DNA of 64,000 nt from Stakelama saccharophila (GTDB lineage Bacteria > Pseudomonadota > Alphaproteobacteria > Sphingomonadales > Sphingomonadaceae): NCBI RefSeq assembly GCF_032229225.1, contig NZ_CP135076.1, forward strand, positions 248,001 to 312,000, read 5' to 3'. Positions 36,080 to 45,390 of the stretch are shown here, in pieces; positions within the stretch are counted from its first letter, which is position 1; each line of letters starts with the position of its first letter. Made by a program: the position numbers and the translations under genes. The notes under the pieces are model-generated. The model saw nothing but the letters and a program-made list of their open reading frames with translations. It was not told the DNA's origin and searched no databases.

Positions 36080-36172
36080 AACAGTGCTTCGACAGGCTCA
36101 GCAAAACGGTTCGGAGAGCCCCCCGAACCTCCCACACCCCCGCTCGTGCTGAGCCCGTCGAAGCACCGCCCT
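36080..36172. repeat. Dispersed palindromic repeat (GAGCCTGTCGAAG type)
   Basis: GTGCTTCGACAGGCTCAGC, about 50 bases of spacer, then CGTGCTGAGCCCGTCGAAGC. It lies between the convergent GH130-like and smc genes, where it may act as a terminator. Otherwise 36039-36264 holds nothing recognisable. Confidence 0.7.
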
Positions 36173-36264
36173 CCCCTCGCAGCGCAGAGCACCCCTTCAA
36201 AAGACCGCACGGCCAGCTCCCAAAACAGGCTCCGACGGACTCCGGGCAATCGACCGGCGGCGGT

Positions 36265-39200
36265 TCATTCCGCCGCGAGCAATGTCTCCGCGCCGCCCAG
36301 ATCGACCGACACCAGCCGGCTGACGCCCTGTTCCACCATGGTGACGCCGAACAGGCGGTGCATGCGGCTCATGGTCGCGGCATTGTGGGTGACGATCAGA
36401 TAGCGGGTCTGCGTCTCCCGCGTCATACGGTCCAGCAGGTCGCAGAAGCGGTCGATATTGGCGTCGTCCAGCGGCGCGTCCACCTCGTCCAGGACGCAGA
36501 TCGGCGCGGGATTGGTCAGGAACAGGCCAAAGATCAGCGCCACCGCCGTCAGCGCCTGCTCTCCGCCCGAAAGAAGCGTCAGCGATTGCAGCTTCTTGCC
36601 CGGCGGCTGGGCCATGATCTCCAGCCCGGCCTCCAGCGGATCGTCCGAATCGACCAGTTCCAGATGCGCCTGCCCGCCGTTGAAGAGCGTCGTGAACAGC
36701 CGCTGGAAATGGCCGTTCACCGCCTCGAACGCCGCCAGCAGGCGCTGCCGCCCCTCGCGGTTGAGCGTCCCGATCGAGCCGCGCAGGCGGTTGACCGCCT
36801 GGCCCAGTTCCTCGCGCTCGGCCAGGTTGGTCGCCGCCTTTTCCTCCAGTTCCTTCAATTCGCTTTCGGCGACGAGGTTGACCGGGCCGATCCGCTCGCG
36901 GTCCATCATCAGCTTTTCATGGGCGTGCGATTCGGCCTCGGGCGTGCCGACGCCGTCGGCATCGAACCCGGCCTTTTGCGGCAACAGAGGCGGCGGGCAT
37001 TCGAATCGTTCGCCGGCGACGCGGCCCATCTCGATCCGCCGCGCCTCCTGGTTCTCGGCGCGCGCGGCGGCGCCCGCCCGCCCCTCGCGCGCCTCGGCAA
37101 GCGCCTCCGACGCCGCGCGCGCGGTCGCCTCCACCTCGCGCAGTGTCGTCTCGGCCTCGCGCTCGGCGGCCGACGCCGTCTCAGCCCGTTCCCGCGTCGT
37201 CGCCAGCCCGGCCTCGGTCTCGGCGATCGCCTTGTCGAGCCCGGCCGGCTTGGCGTTCAGGATGGCGCTTTCCTCGGCCAGCTTTTCCTCGCGCTTGTCC
37301 ATCTCCGCCATGCGCTTGGTCGCCTCGCCCGCGCGCGCCTTCCAGGAACGGCGGTCCGCCTCGGCGGCGCCCGCACGCTGGCGGTCCTGCGCGATTTCGC
37401 GGTCGAGCGTCGCGCGGTCCGTGCGCGCGCTCGCCACCGCGCCGCGCCGCGTCTCGGCCTCGGCGGTCAGGCGCGCCACGCGCGCTTCGGTGGCGCTGCT
37501 GTCGGGAAGCGCCGCGACCGCCGCCTCGGCCCGCGCCAGCTCGGCCTGCGCCTCCTCCTGCTCGCCGGCGATGCGCTTGCGCCGTTCGTCGAGGTCGGCG
37601 CGCTGCGCCGCCATGCGTTCGATCTGGCCGGCGATCCGGTCCTCGGTCCGCCCCGCCTCGCGCGCGGTCGCTTCGCAGGCCTGCAGCACCCGGCGCGCGT
37701 CCGCCGCCGATTCCCGCGCCGCCGCGATCGCCTGTTCGATGCGGTCGCGCTCCGCATCGGCCGCTTCCAGCGCGCGCACCGCCGCCGGCCGCGCCGTCTC
37801 GATCGCGCGCAGGCGGTTCCTGCGCTCCAGCCGCTCCGCCGCCGCCGCACCGCCCGCTTTCGCGACATAGCCGTCCCAGCGCCGCAGCCGGCCGTCCATC
37901 GTCACCAGCCGCTGCCCGACCGCCAGCGCCTGCCCGCCATCCGCGTCGGCGACCAGGATCTGCGCCAGCCGCCGCGACAGGGCGGGCGGCGCTTCGACAT
38001 GCTCGGCAAGCGGGGTCGTGCCGGCCGGCGGCGGCGGGTCCCCCGGCGCGGCTTCCGCTCCCGCCCAATAGCGCGTCGCCTGCGGGTCGAGCCCCGCCTC
38101 CAGATCGTCGCCCAGCGCCGCGGCCAGCGCGCGCTCATAGCCCGGTTCGGGCTGCAACCGGTCGAGCAGCCGGTCGCGCCCGTCGCCCTGCAATGCCTTG
38201 CTGAGCGCCGCCGCCTCGCTGTCGAGCGCGGCGAGTTCGGCATGGGCGGTCGCGCGCGCCGACTGCGCCCGCTCTCGGGACTGAATCGCGCTGCGCTCGT
38301 CGGCATCGGCGCGCGTCGCCTGCGTGCGCGCCGCCTCGATGCGCGCCAGCGCCTGATCGCGCGCCTTCGTCGCCGCGTCGCGCTCGGCCTTCAGCGGCCC
38401 GGCATCGGGCAGCGATTCGATCTCCGCCATGACGCGCGCCAGGTCGCGGGCCGATCGGTCGCGGCGTTCCTCCGCCGCTTTCAGCGCCGCCGCCGCCACA
38501 CGGGCATCGGCCGATTCGCTCGCCTGTTGACCGACCGCTTTGGCCAGCGCCACTTCGGCGTCGCGCGTGCCGCGCTCGGCCTCGGCCAGGACCTTGTCGA
38601 GTTCCGGCACCCGCGCCTCGGCCGCGGCGATCCGCTTGTCGAGCGCCGCCTCTTCCTCCGCCAGCCGCTTCATCGCGGCGGAGGCATCGTTGGCCAGTTC
38701 GCCCTCGCGCGCGCGGTCCTCGGCCAGCCGTGCCTTGCTCGCCACCAGCTCCCCGATGCGCCGGCCGACGCTGTCGCGCTCGGTGCGGAGCGCCTCCAGC
38801 CGGTGCCCGGCCTCGTTCGCCGCGTCGCGCGCGGCGAGCGCGGCCTTGCGCGCCTCCGCCAGCGCATCGGCCGCAGCACCTTGATGCGCCGCCGCCGCCC
38901 GCTGCGCCTCGGCCCGCTCGGCGACCAGCGCCTCGGCGGCCTTCGCCTCTTTCTTCGCCAGTTCGGCCGCCGCCGCCGCGTCGCGCCAGCGGGCATAGAT
39001 CATCCGCCCTTCGGCGGTACGGATCTCGTCGGAGAGGCGGCGATATTTCTCCGCCTGCCGCGCCTGCCGCTTCAGCGCGGCGGCGCGGGCATCCTGGTCG
39101 GCGATGATCTCGTCCAGCCGCGCGAGGTTGGTCTCGGTCGCGCGCAGCCGCTGCTCGGCATCCTTGCGGCGGACGTGCAGCCCGGCGATTCCCGCCGCCT

Positions 39201-39675
39201 CTTCCAGCATCTGGCGCCGCTCGCCCGGCTTGGCGGCGATGACGGCGCCGATCCGGCCCTGGCTGACAAGGGCGGGCGAATGCGCGCCGGTCGCGGCATC
39301 GGCGAACAGCAGCGCCACGTCCTTGGCGCGCACGTCCGCGCCGTTGATGCGATAGGCCGATCCCGCCCCGCGCTCGATCCGGCGGACGACCTCCACCTCC
39401 GCGTCGGGACCGGCGACCTGTTCGGCATGGAGCGACACTTCGGCGAAATCGCGCTGCGGCCGGGTGCCGGTGCCGGCGAAGATCACGTCCTCCATGCCGG
39501 CGCCGCGCATGGACTTGGGGCTGTTCTCGCCCATCGCCCAGCGCATGGCCTCCAGCAGGTTGGACTTGCCGCAGCCATTGGGGCCGACGATGCCCGTCAG
39601 GCCCGGTTCTATCGCCAAGTCGGCGGGATCGACGAAGCTCTTGAAGCCCGACAGCCGAAGCCGCGTGATCTGCAT
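36265..39675 (-). CDS. smc: Chromosome segregation ATPase SMC
   Basis: A 1136-aa SMC, the core of the SMC-ScpAB condensin. Walker A is GPNGCGKSNLLEA at 31-43; two long coiled coils (about 165-490 and 640-900) flank a hinge around 495-620 (LAQILVADADGGQALAVGQR). The ABC signature is LLSGGEQALTAVALIF and Walker B is ICVLDEVDAPLDDAN near the C-terminus. Coiled coils are very rich in Ala, Arg and Glu, as expected at this GC content. It is the last gene of the dciA-dsbA-dsbA-smc unit. Confidence 0.96.
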   Translation of the reverse strand: MQITRLRLSGFKSFVDPADLAIEPGLTGIVGPNGCGKSNLLEAMRWAMGENSPKSMRGAGMEDVIFAGTGTRPQRDFAEVSLHAEQVAGPDAEVEVVRRIERGAGSAYRINGADVRAKDVALLFADAATGAHSPALVSQGRIGAVIAAKPGERRQMLEEAAGIAGLHVRRKDAEQRLRATETNLARLDEIIADQDARAAALKRQARQAEKYRRLSDEIRTAEGRMIYARWRDAAAAAELAKKEAKAAEALVAERAEAQRAAAAHQGAAADALAEARKAALAARDAANEAGHRLEALRTERDSVGRRIGELVASKARLAEDRAREGELANDASAAMKRLAEEEAALDKRIAAAEARVPELDKVLAEAERGTRDAEVALAKAVGQQASESADARVAAAALKAAEERRDRSARDLARVMAEIESLPDAGPLKAERDAATKARDQALARIEAARTQATRADADERSAIQSRERAQSARATAHAELAALDSEAAALSKALQGDGRDRLLDRLQPEPGYERALAAALGDDLEAGLDPQATRYWAGAEAAPGDPPPPAGTTPLAEHVEAPPALSRRLAQILVADADGGQALAVGQRLVTMDGRLRRWDGYVAKAGGAAAAERLERRNRLRAIETARPAAVRALEAADAERDRIEQAIAAARESAADARRVLQACEATAREAGRTEDRIAGQIERMAAQRADLDERRKRIAGEQEEAQAELARAEAAVAALPDSSATEARVARLTAEAETRRGAVASARTDRATLDREIAQDRQRAGAAEADRRSWKARAGEATKRMAEMDKREEKLAEESAILNAKPAGLDKAIAETEAGLATTRERAETASAAEREAETTLREVEATARAASEALAEAREGRAGAAARAENQEARRIEMGRVAGERFECPPPLLPQKAGFDADGVGTPEAESHAHEKLMMDRERIGPVNLVAESELKELEEKAATNLAEREELGQAVNRLRGSIGTLNREGRQRLLAAFEAVNGHFQRLFTTLFNGGQAHLELVDSDDPLEAGLEIMAQPPGKKLQSLTLLSGGEQALTAVALIFGLFLTNPAPICVLDEVDAPLDDANIDRFCDLLDRMTRETQTRYLIVTHNAATMSRMHRLFGVTMVEQGVSRLVSVDLGGAETLLAAE

Positions 39676-39703
39676 GATCCCGCCCCCGCGCCGCGCCCCG
39701 GCG

Positions 39704-40441
39704 TCAGGCGCCGTGGTTTTCGAGCGCCTGCTTCACCACCTTCCAGGTCGTCCCGTCGATCCGGTCGCCATTGACGAAAAAGGTGGGCGTGCCGGTGACG
39801 TTCTTGTCCTGCGAAGCGGTCTGCATCCGGTCGCTCAGCGTCTCGATCTTCTGCTGGTCGTTCAGGCAGGCGCGCGCCTTGGCCTCGGGCAGGCCGCGCT
39901 GCTTCATGAAGTCGATATAGCCCGCGACCTCGGCCAGCTTCGTCACCTGCTGCGTCGGCGTCATGCCCTGGAGCGATTGCGCCGTCGCATCGTCCATCGC
40001 CATCAGCCTGCCGTTCAGTTCCTCCTGGTCGGCATACATCTGTTCCAGCACCGGGAAATAGGCGCTGGTGGCGACGCACTGGCCCAGCAGCGAAGCGGCG
40101 AGGTCGGACGCGCCGTGCACCATGAACTCGTTGAACTCGAAGCTCACCTTGCCGCTGTCGACATAGTCCTTCACCAGCGGATCGAACGCCTCGCGCGCGA
40201 ACGCGCCGCAGACCGGGCACCCGCGCGAGCCGTATTCGACCAGCTTGATCGGCGCGTTCGGGTTGCCCATGCGGAAACCGCCGCCGGACACCTGCTCCAC
40301 CACCTCGTGCCACTGCTTGCCGGCGGGCGGCTTGGCGCCGGCCACGGGTGCGGCATTCGCGCTGTTGCTGCCGGCCGCGTCACCGCCCGAACAGGCGGCG
40401 AGCGCAAGGGCGGGAAGAAGGAGGAAAAGAAAACGGATCAC
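39704..40441 (-). CDS. DsbA family thioredoxin-fold lipoprotein
   Basis: A 245-aa periplasmic oxidoreductase. The N-terminal signal ends in a lipobox (LALAACSGG, Cys near 17). The thioredoxin fold has the active site CPVCGAF (near residues 76-79) and the cis-Pro loop GTPTFFVNG, with the helical insert between. It probably forms or isomerises disulphide bonds in secreted proteins. A second DsbA-like gene lies 16 bases upstream on the same strand. Confidence 0.9.
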   Translation of the reverse strand: MIRFLFLLLPALALAACSGGDAAGSNSANAAPVAGAKPPAGKQWHEVVEQVSGGGFRMGNPNAPIKLVEYGSRGCPVCGAFAREAFDPLVKDYVDSGKVSFEFNEFMVHGASDLAASLLGQCVATSAYFPVLEQMYADQEELNGRLMAMDDATAQSLQGMTPTQQVTKLAEVAGYIDFMKQRGLPEAKARACLNDQQKIETLSDRMQTASQDKNVTGTPTFFVNGDRIDGTTWKVVKQALENHGA

Positions 40442-40457
40442 CTCGGGGATACTCCTG

Positions 40458-41135
40458 CTAGTTCGCCGCGGCGGCGGCGGTGAGTTCGGGTTTCAGCTCG
40501 GCCCAGCCATGGGCGTCGGTCAGCGTGCCATTGATGGCGAAGGACGGGGTTCCGCGAATGACCGACCAGTAACCGGTCGCTTCCTTGCGCAGCCGCTCGA
40601 ACGCGGCCTCGTCCGTCAGGCAGGCGTCGACCGCATCGGCCGTCATGCCGCTCTCGCGTGCGAGCCGCGTCAGCCCGGAACCCTCGGCCACCGCGCGAAC
40701 CTCCGCCAGCGTCACCTTCGGCACGCGCGAATACATGCCCGGCACCGTCCGCGCGCCGTCCTGCAACGCCTTCTGATCGGCAAAGATCGCGCGGTGCAGC
40801 CCGACGAAATCCGCGCGCGGGGCGCAGCGCGTCAGCATCGCCGCGGCGATGTCGAGCGGGTCGCGCACGGCGTTGCGCAGCGTTACCGCCACCGTGCCGT
40901 CGGCGATCATCGGTTCCAGCCCCTCGGCCGATTCGGCGACATAGTCCGCGCAGTGCGGACAGGTATAGCTGAGATATTCGACCAGGCGCACCGGCGCATC
41001 CGGGTTGCCGACCACGGCGGCGCCATCCGCCGCGGTGGCGACCGTCGCGGCCCAGTCCGCCTTCGGCCCCGCCTGCGCAGGTCCCGTCGTCAGCAGGCCC
41101 GCAAGCGCCGCCATCATCACCAGCAAAAGTCGCAT
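40458..41135 (-). CDS. DsbA family thioredoxin-fold protein
   Basis: A 225-aa secreted protein. The signal peptide (about 1-22, GPAQA) is followed by a DsbA-type domain with active site CPHC (59-62) and cis-Pro loop GTPSFAING. Unlike its downstream neighbour it has no lipobox. Its ATG overlaps the dciA stop (TGATG), so it is translationally coupled to that gene. The two paralogous oxidoreductases are probably both periplasmic with different substrates or partners. Confidence 0.9.
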   Translation of the reverse strand: MRLLLVMMAALAGLLTTGPAQAGPKADWAATVATAADGAAVVGNPDAPVRLVEYLSYTCPHCADYVAESAEGLEPMIADGTVAVTLRNAVRDPLDIAAAMLTRCAPRADFVGLHRAIFADQKALQDGARTVPGMYSRVPKVTLAEVRAVAEGSGLTRLARESGMTADAVDACLTDEAAFERLRKEATGYWSVIRGTPSFAINGTLTDAHGWAELKPELTAAAAAN

Positions 41136-41674
41136 CAATCGATCTTTCCGATCTTCGGGATGGCGCCGGGCCGTTCGATGCTGACCGCAAGCGCGCCCAG
41201 CACGTCGCGCAGTTCGTCGTCTTCTATTCCGCGCAGGCCGCTGCGCAATTCCGATTCGCCCGGTTCCGGCCGGGGCTGCGGTTTCGGCCGGGTCGCGCGC
41301 TTCACCTCGCCCTGGCGGAACTGTACGCGGGCGACGGCGGGATAGCCGAAGAAGCGGTTCACCCGTTCGATGATCTCGGGCGCGATATGCTGCATCATCG
41401 TCACATGCGCGCCGGCGACGACCAGGCTCAGCACCCCTTCGGTCCGCTCGCCGCGCGGAAAGCGGATCGATTCGGGGCTCGACACCCGGGCATAGCGTTC
41501 GCCCACGATCTCGTTCCAGCGGCTGACGACCGAACTCTGGACGAAGCCGAAACGCCGGAACGCCGCGCGCCCGATATCGGGCACCAGGTCGGCGACCGCG
41601 CGCGGCCCGCCATGGCGGCGCGGCGCTTCCTGCGTCTTTGCGCGGCGGCGGAGTTGCGGGGGCTTCGTCATCAC
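41135..41674 (-). CDS. dciA: DciA family protein (DUF721)
   Basis: A 179-aa protein with the DUF721 KH-like domain at about 30-120: VVSRWNEIVGERYARVSSPES, then VLSLVVAGAHVTMMQHIAPE and FFGYPAVARVQFRQG. DciA recruits the replicative helicase DnaB in bacteria that lack DnaC. The N-terminal 25 residues and the C-terminal tail (Arg/Pro rich) are disordered. It is divergent from mutY and heads the minus-strand unit ending with smc. Confidence 0.88.
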   Translation of the reverse strand: MMTKPPQLRRRAKTQEAPRRHGGPRAVADLVPDIGRAAFRRFGFVQSSVVSRWNEIVGERYARVSSPESIRFPRGERTEGVLSLVVAGAHVTMMQHIAPEIIERVNRFFGYPAVARVQFRQGEVKRATRPKPQPRPEPGESELRSGLRGIEDDELRDVLGALAVSIERPGAIPKIGKID

Positions 41675-41698
41675 GACCGTTCATGCCATAGGCGCACC

Positions 41699-42748
41699 GT
41701 GCCCGCCAAGCTTCCTTCGACGATCGCGCCGCATCTTCTCGCCCGGTACGACCGACATGCCCGCGATCTGCCGTGGCGCGCGCCGCCCGGCACGCCGCCG
41801 CCCGCGCCCTATCGCGTCTGGTTGTCGGAGGTGATGCTGCAACAGACGCAGGTCGCGACCGTCAAACCCTATTTCGAACGGTTCACCACCCGCTGGCCCG
41901 ATTTCGAAAGCCTCGCCGCCGCCGATGAGGGCGAATTGATGGCCGCCTGGGCCGGGCTCGGTTATTATGCCCGCGCCCGCAACCTGCTCGCCTGCGCCCG
42001 CCAGGTGGTGCGCGACCATGGCGGCCGCTTGCCGGATACCGAGGCGGAACTGCGGAAGCTTGCCGGAATCGGCGACTATACCGCCGCCGCCATCGCCGCC
42101 ATCGCGTTCGGAGCGCGTGCCGTGGTGGTCGATGCCAATGTCGAACGCGTCGTCGCCCGCCTCGCGGCGCTGGAAGATCCGCTCCCCGCCGCGCGGCCGA
42201 CCGTCCGCGCGCTCGCCGACACCATCACGCCCGAGCCCCGCGCCGGCGATTTCGCGCAGGCGATGATGGATCTCGGGTCCGACATCTGCACCGCGCGTGC
42301 GCCGCGATGCCTGCTCTGCCCGCTGCGCGCCGATTGCGCGGGCCATGCCAGTGGCGCGCCCGAGCGCTTCCCGGTCAAGACGCCGAAACGCAAGCGCCCG
42401 CACCGGCGCGGGACCATCTTCTGGCTGACCAGCGGCGATTCGGTTCTGCTCGTCCGCCGTCCGGACAAGGGGATGCTGGGCGGCATGCGGGCACTTCCTA
42501 CCGGCCCGTGGACCGACGCGGCGCCGGGCCTTGCCGAACCGCCGATCCCGGCCGAATGGCGCCTGCACGATGCGACCGTTCGGCACGGCTTCACCCATTT
42601 CACACTGGAATGCACGCTTGCGAGCGCGCGTGTCGAGGCGCACATCAACCCCGAGGCCGGGTCGTGGTGGCCGATCGACGACCTCGATTCGGCCGGGCTG
42701 CCGACCCTGTTCGCCAAGGCGGCGGCGGTGATGAAGAAGCAGGGATGA
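41699..42748 (+). CDS. mutY: Adenine DNA glycosylase MutY
   Basis: A 349-aa MutY, which removes A opposite 8-oxoG. The catalytic Glu is in LSEVMLQQTQV, the helix-hairpin-helix is KLAGIGDYTAAAI, the catalytic Asp is in VVVDANVERV, and the Fe-S cluster cysteines are CTARAPRCLLCPLRADC. The C-terminal 110 residues form the Nudix-like 8-oxoG recognition domain (RRGTIFWLTSGDSVLLVRR). The best start is GTG at 41699, because the family begins here (LPSTIAPHLLARYDRHARDL). The stop overlaps the next start. Confidence 0.93.
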   Translation: MPAKLPSTIAPHLLARYDRHARDLPWRAPPGTPPPAPYRVWLSEVMLQQTQVATVKPYFERFTTRWPDFESLAAADEGELMAAWAGLGYYARARNLLACARQVVRDHGGRLPDTEAELRKLAGIGDYTAAAIAAIAFGARAVVVDANVERVVARLAALEDPLPAARPTVRALADTITPEPRAGDFAQAMMDLGSDICTARAPRCLLCPLRADCAGHASGAPERFPVKTPKRKRPHRRGTIFWLTSGDSVLLVRRPDKGMLGGMRALPTGPWTDAAPGLAEPPIPAEWRLHDATVRHGFTHFTLECTLASARVEAHINPEAGSWWPIDDLDSAGLPTLFAKAAAVMKKQG

Positions 42749-44094
42749 AGGGAATGGGGATGCAGATGTTCCGGAAAGTTGCGAGTGCGCTAGCCCTCGC
42801 CGTGCTGCTGACAGCGCCGGCCGTACCGCTGACGGCGGCGCCGCCGCGCAACGGCGCCGCCGCCGATGCGGCGACCGCCATCGCCCTGCCGAAGACCCGT
42901 GCCTTTGCGCAGAGCTTCGTCGGCGAGGACAAGGCGCCCGGCATCGTCATCGCCGTGGGCAAGGGCGACCGCCCCACCACCTTCATCGCCGACGGGCGCC
43001 TGTCGGACGAAACGGGCGCGCCCGCGGTCGACCGCGATACGCTGTGGCGCGTCTATTCGATGACCAAGCCCGTCACCGCGATGGCGGCGATGATGCTGAT
43101 CGAGGACGGCAAGCTGTCGCTCGATCAGCCGGTCGCAGACTTCATTCCCGCCTTCGCCGACATGCAGGTGCTCGACACGCCCGACGGCGACAGCCTGGCG
43201 AGCCACCCGGCGGAGCACCCGATCACGATCCGCAATCTCCTGACCCACACGGCCGGCCTGGGCTACAACATCATCTCCAGGGGTGCGCTCAAGACCGCCT
43301 ATGAGGAGCAGGGCATCCTGCCGGCGGCCGTCAACGCACAGACGGAACCGCAGATGCGCGCCGTGCGGCCCGCCAGTCTGAAGGCCTTTGCCGAGCGCGT
43401 CGCCACCCTGCCGCTCGCCTACGAACCCGGCACCCGATGGAGCTATTCGATCGGACTCGACATACTCGGCCGCGTGATCGAGGTCGCGAGCGGCCAGCCC
43501 TTCGACACGTTCGTGCAGCAACATATCCTCGACCCGCTCGATATGACCGAAAGCTACTGGACGGTGCCGCAGGCGAAGGCCGATACGCTCGTCACCAACT
43601 ATTTCTGGGCCGGCGATGCCCGGGTGCCGCTCGATCCGGCGCAAAGCTCGGTGTTCCTCGAGGCGCCCTCCTTTCCCTATGGCGGCGCCGGGCTGGTGAT
43701 GTCGGCGCGCGATTACGACCGCTTCCTCCACATGCTGCAAAATGGCGGCACGCTCGATGGCGCCCGCATCCTGAAGCAGCGGACGGTCGATCTCGCCATG
43801 TCCGACCTGCTGCCCGACGGCGTCGCCTTCACCGGCGTTGCGGGCACGACCGGCGGCAATGCCGACGCGGGCCCGAAAATGGGCTTCGGCGCGGGCGGCT
43901 CGGTCTATCTGGAGGATGTGCCCGGCGGCCCGGCCAGGGGGACCTATGGCTGGGGCGGCGCGGCCGGCACCATCGCCTGGGTCGACCCGGCAAACGACGT
44001 GCGCGGCACCGTGATGGTCAACTATTTCCCCAGCGACAAGTGGCCGCTGCGCCAGGATGTCGTGCGGGCCGTCTATTCCGACCTCGGCGACTGA
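42745..44094 (+). CDS. Serine hydrolase of the beta-lactamase class C / EstB family
   Basis: A 449-aa secreted protein. The signal peptide (about 5-32) is followed by a beta-lactamase-fold domain with the nucleophile motif SMTK (YSMTKPVTAMAAMMLIEDG), the Tyr motif YSIGLD and a GWGG motif (TYGWGGAAGT) in place of KTG. These proteins are usually esterases or peptidases rather than resistance enzymes. Starts at 42745, 42754 and 42760 are all possible; AAGGGA favours 42760. ATGA overlap with mutY indicates coupling. Confidence 0.88.
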   Translation: MKGMGMQMFRKVASALALAVLLTAPAVPLTAAPPRNGAAADAATAIALPKTRAFAQSFVGEDKAPGIVIAVGKGDRPTTFIADGRLSDETGAPAVDRDTLWRVYSMTKPVTAMAAMMLIEDGKLSLDQPVADFIPAFADMQVLDTPDGDSLASHPAEHPITIRNLLTHTAGLGYNIISRGALKTAYEEQGILPAAVNAQTEPQMRAVRPASLKAFAERVATLPLAYEPGTRWSYSIGLDILGRVIEVASGQPFDTFVQQHILDPLDMTESYWTVPQAKADTLVTNYFWAGDARVPLDPAQSSVFLEAPSFPYGGAGLVMSARDYDRFLHMLQNGGTLDGARILKQRTVDLAMSDLLPDGVAFTGVAGTTGGNADAGPKMGFGAGGSVYLEDVPGGPARGTYGWGGAAGTIAWVDPANDVRGTVMVNYFPSDKWPLRQDVVRAVYSDLGD

Positions 44095-44099
44095 TCGCG

Positions 44100-44972
44100 G
44101 TGCGCCCGCCCGGCTTCACCGGCGGCACGCTCGATCGTGCCGATCACCTGCGCCAGGACCCGGCGGCGCTGGCCGGTGTCCGCGCCGACGCGCGGGCGCG
44201 CCTGCTCCGCCTCGATGCCGCCGAGCCGGAGGTGAACGAGGACGGCCGCCTCGTCTGGGCGCCGCTTTCCGAAGCGCCGGACCGGGCCGAACTGATGCTG
44301 CTCGGCCTCGACGGCGAAGCGCGTCCGCATTTCGCCGCCCGCCTGCCCGACGATCCGCCCGCCGCCGGCCGGTCGCCCGCCCTGATCGCCATGCTCGATG
44401 CGATGCGCGCGGAAGACGCCGCCCATTACGCCGCCGCGCGCAGTCTGATCGACTGGCACGCCCGCCACGGCTTCTGCGCCAATTGCGGCGCGCGCACCTC
44501 TCCCCACCGCGCCGGCTGGGCGCGGCATTGCGACGGCTGCGGCGCCGAGCATTTCCCGCGCGTCGACCCGGTCGTGATCATGATCGCCGAACATGACGGC
44601 CGCGCTCTGCTTGGCCGCCAACCCGCCTGGCCGCAGGGCCGGTACTCCGCCCTCGCCGGCTTTCTTGAGGTAGGCGAGGCGATCGAGGAAGCCGTCGCCC
44701 GCGAAATCGCAGAGGAAGCCGGCGTGCCCGTGCGCGGCGTCCGCTATGTCGCCAGCCAGCCCTGGCCCTTCCCCTCCTCGCTGATGATCGCCTGCATTGC
44801 GGAGGCGACCGACGACACCATCACCGTTGACGAAAACGAACTCGAATCCGCCCGGTGGTTCACCCGCGAAGACGTCCGCGCCGCCCTCGCCGGCAACCCC
44901 GCAGCCCCCTTCCTGCCACCGCCGCCCTACGCCATCGCCCACACCCTGATGCACGCCTGGGCCGACGGCTGA
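44100..44972 (+). CDS. nudC: NAD(+) diphosphatase (NADH pyrophosphatase / RNA decapping)
   Basis: A 290-aa NudC. The N-terminal Nudix-like domain (about 1-115) is followed by a zinc ribbon (CANC ... CDGC, about 125-145) and the catalytic Nudix domain with GFLEVGEAIEEAVAREIAEE and the NudC-specific SQPWPFPSSLM. It hydrolyses NADH to NMNH and AMP and removes NAD caps from RNA. GTG at 44100 is chosen as start because the family N-terminus GFTGGTLDRADHLR follows directly. Confidence 0.93.
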   Translation: MRPPGFTGGTLDRADHLRQDPAALAGVRADARARLLRLDAAEPEVNEDGRLVWAPLSEAPDRAELMLLGLDGEARPHFAARLPDDPPAAGRSPALIAMLDAMRAEDAAHYAAARSLIDWHARHGFCANCGARTSPHRAGWARHCDGCGAEHFPRVDPVVIMIAEHDGRALLGRQPAWPQGRYSALAGFLEVGEAIEEAVAREIAEEAGVPVRGVRYVASQPWPFPSSLMIACIAEATDDTITVDENELESARWFTREDVRAALAGNPAAPFLPPPPYAIAHTLMHAWADG

Positions 44973-44982
44973 CAACCTCCCC

Positions 44983-45159
44983 CCTCCCTTTCTAGAGACT
45001 TCTCGCGAAACTCCCCGTCACCCCGGACTTGTTCCGGGGGCCACGGAACCACGAACCCGTACGGTGCTGGTTTGCTGCGCCGTGGATGCCGGAACAAGTC
45101 CGGCATGACGAAAAATGAAAAGGGTACGCTCACCTTTCGCAGAGGCCTCGAAAGGGAGG
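44983..45159. mobile_element. MITE-like composite palindromic element
   Basis: The ends CCTCCCTTTC (44983-44992) and GAAAGGGAGG (45150-45159) are exact inverted repeats; inner sub-repeats GCGAAA/TTTCGC follow. Between them lie two inverted copies of the CGGAC-TTGTT-CCGG palindrome (about 45020 and 45090), the same repeat that flanks the GIY-YIG gene. No coding capacity. The remaining gap 45160-45390 holds one more small palindrome (GTTCCTGC-GCAG-GCAGGAAC, about 45190) and nothing else. Confidence 0.5.
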
Positions 45160-45390
45160 AGAAAATAAACCGACCTCCCCCCGTTCCGTCGTTCCTGCGC
45201 AGGCAGGAACCCATGTCTCCCCCGACGCCCGCACCGCGCCGAAAACCATTTTCCTACACCCGCCGGCCTGTGCCACCACGGGCACGGCTCTTTGATATCG
45301 GTTATACTTCTCCCCTCGCGCGCACCCGCGCACGCTGAGGTGCGACTCTGTGCGACCTTTGGCAGATTTCCGTGCCTGTGCCTGCCCGCC

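Noticed and set aside
42745..44094. Beta-lactamase antibiotic-resistance gene
   Set aside because: The SxxK serine hydrolase fold is shared, but the KTG motif is replaced by a GWGG type and the length and context fit an esterase or peptidase-like family.
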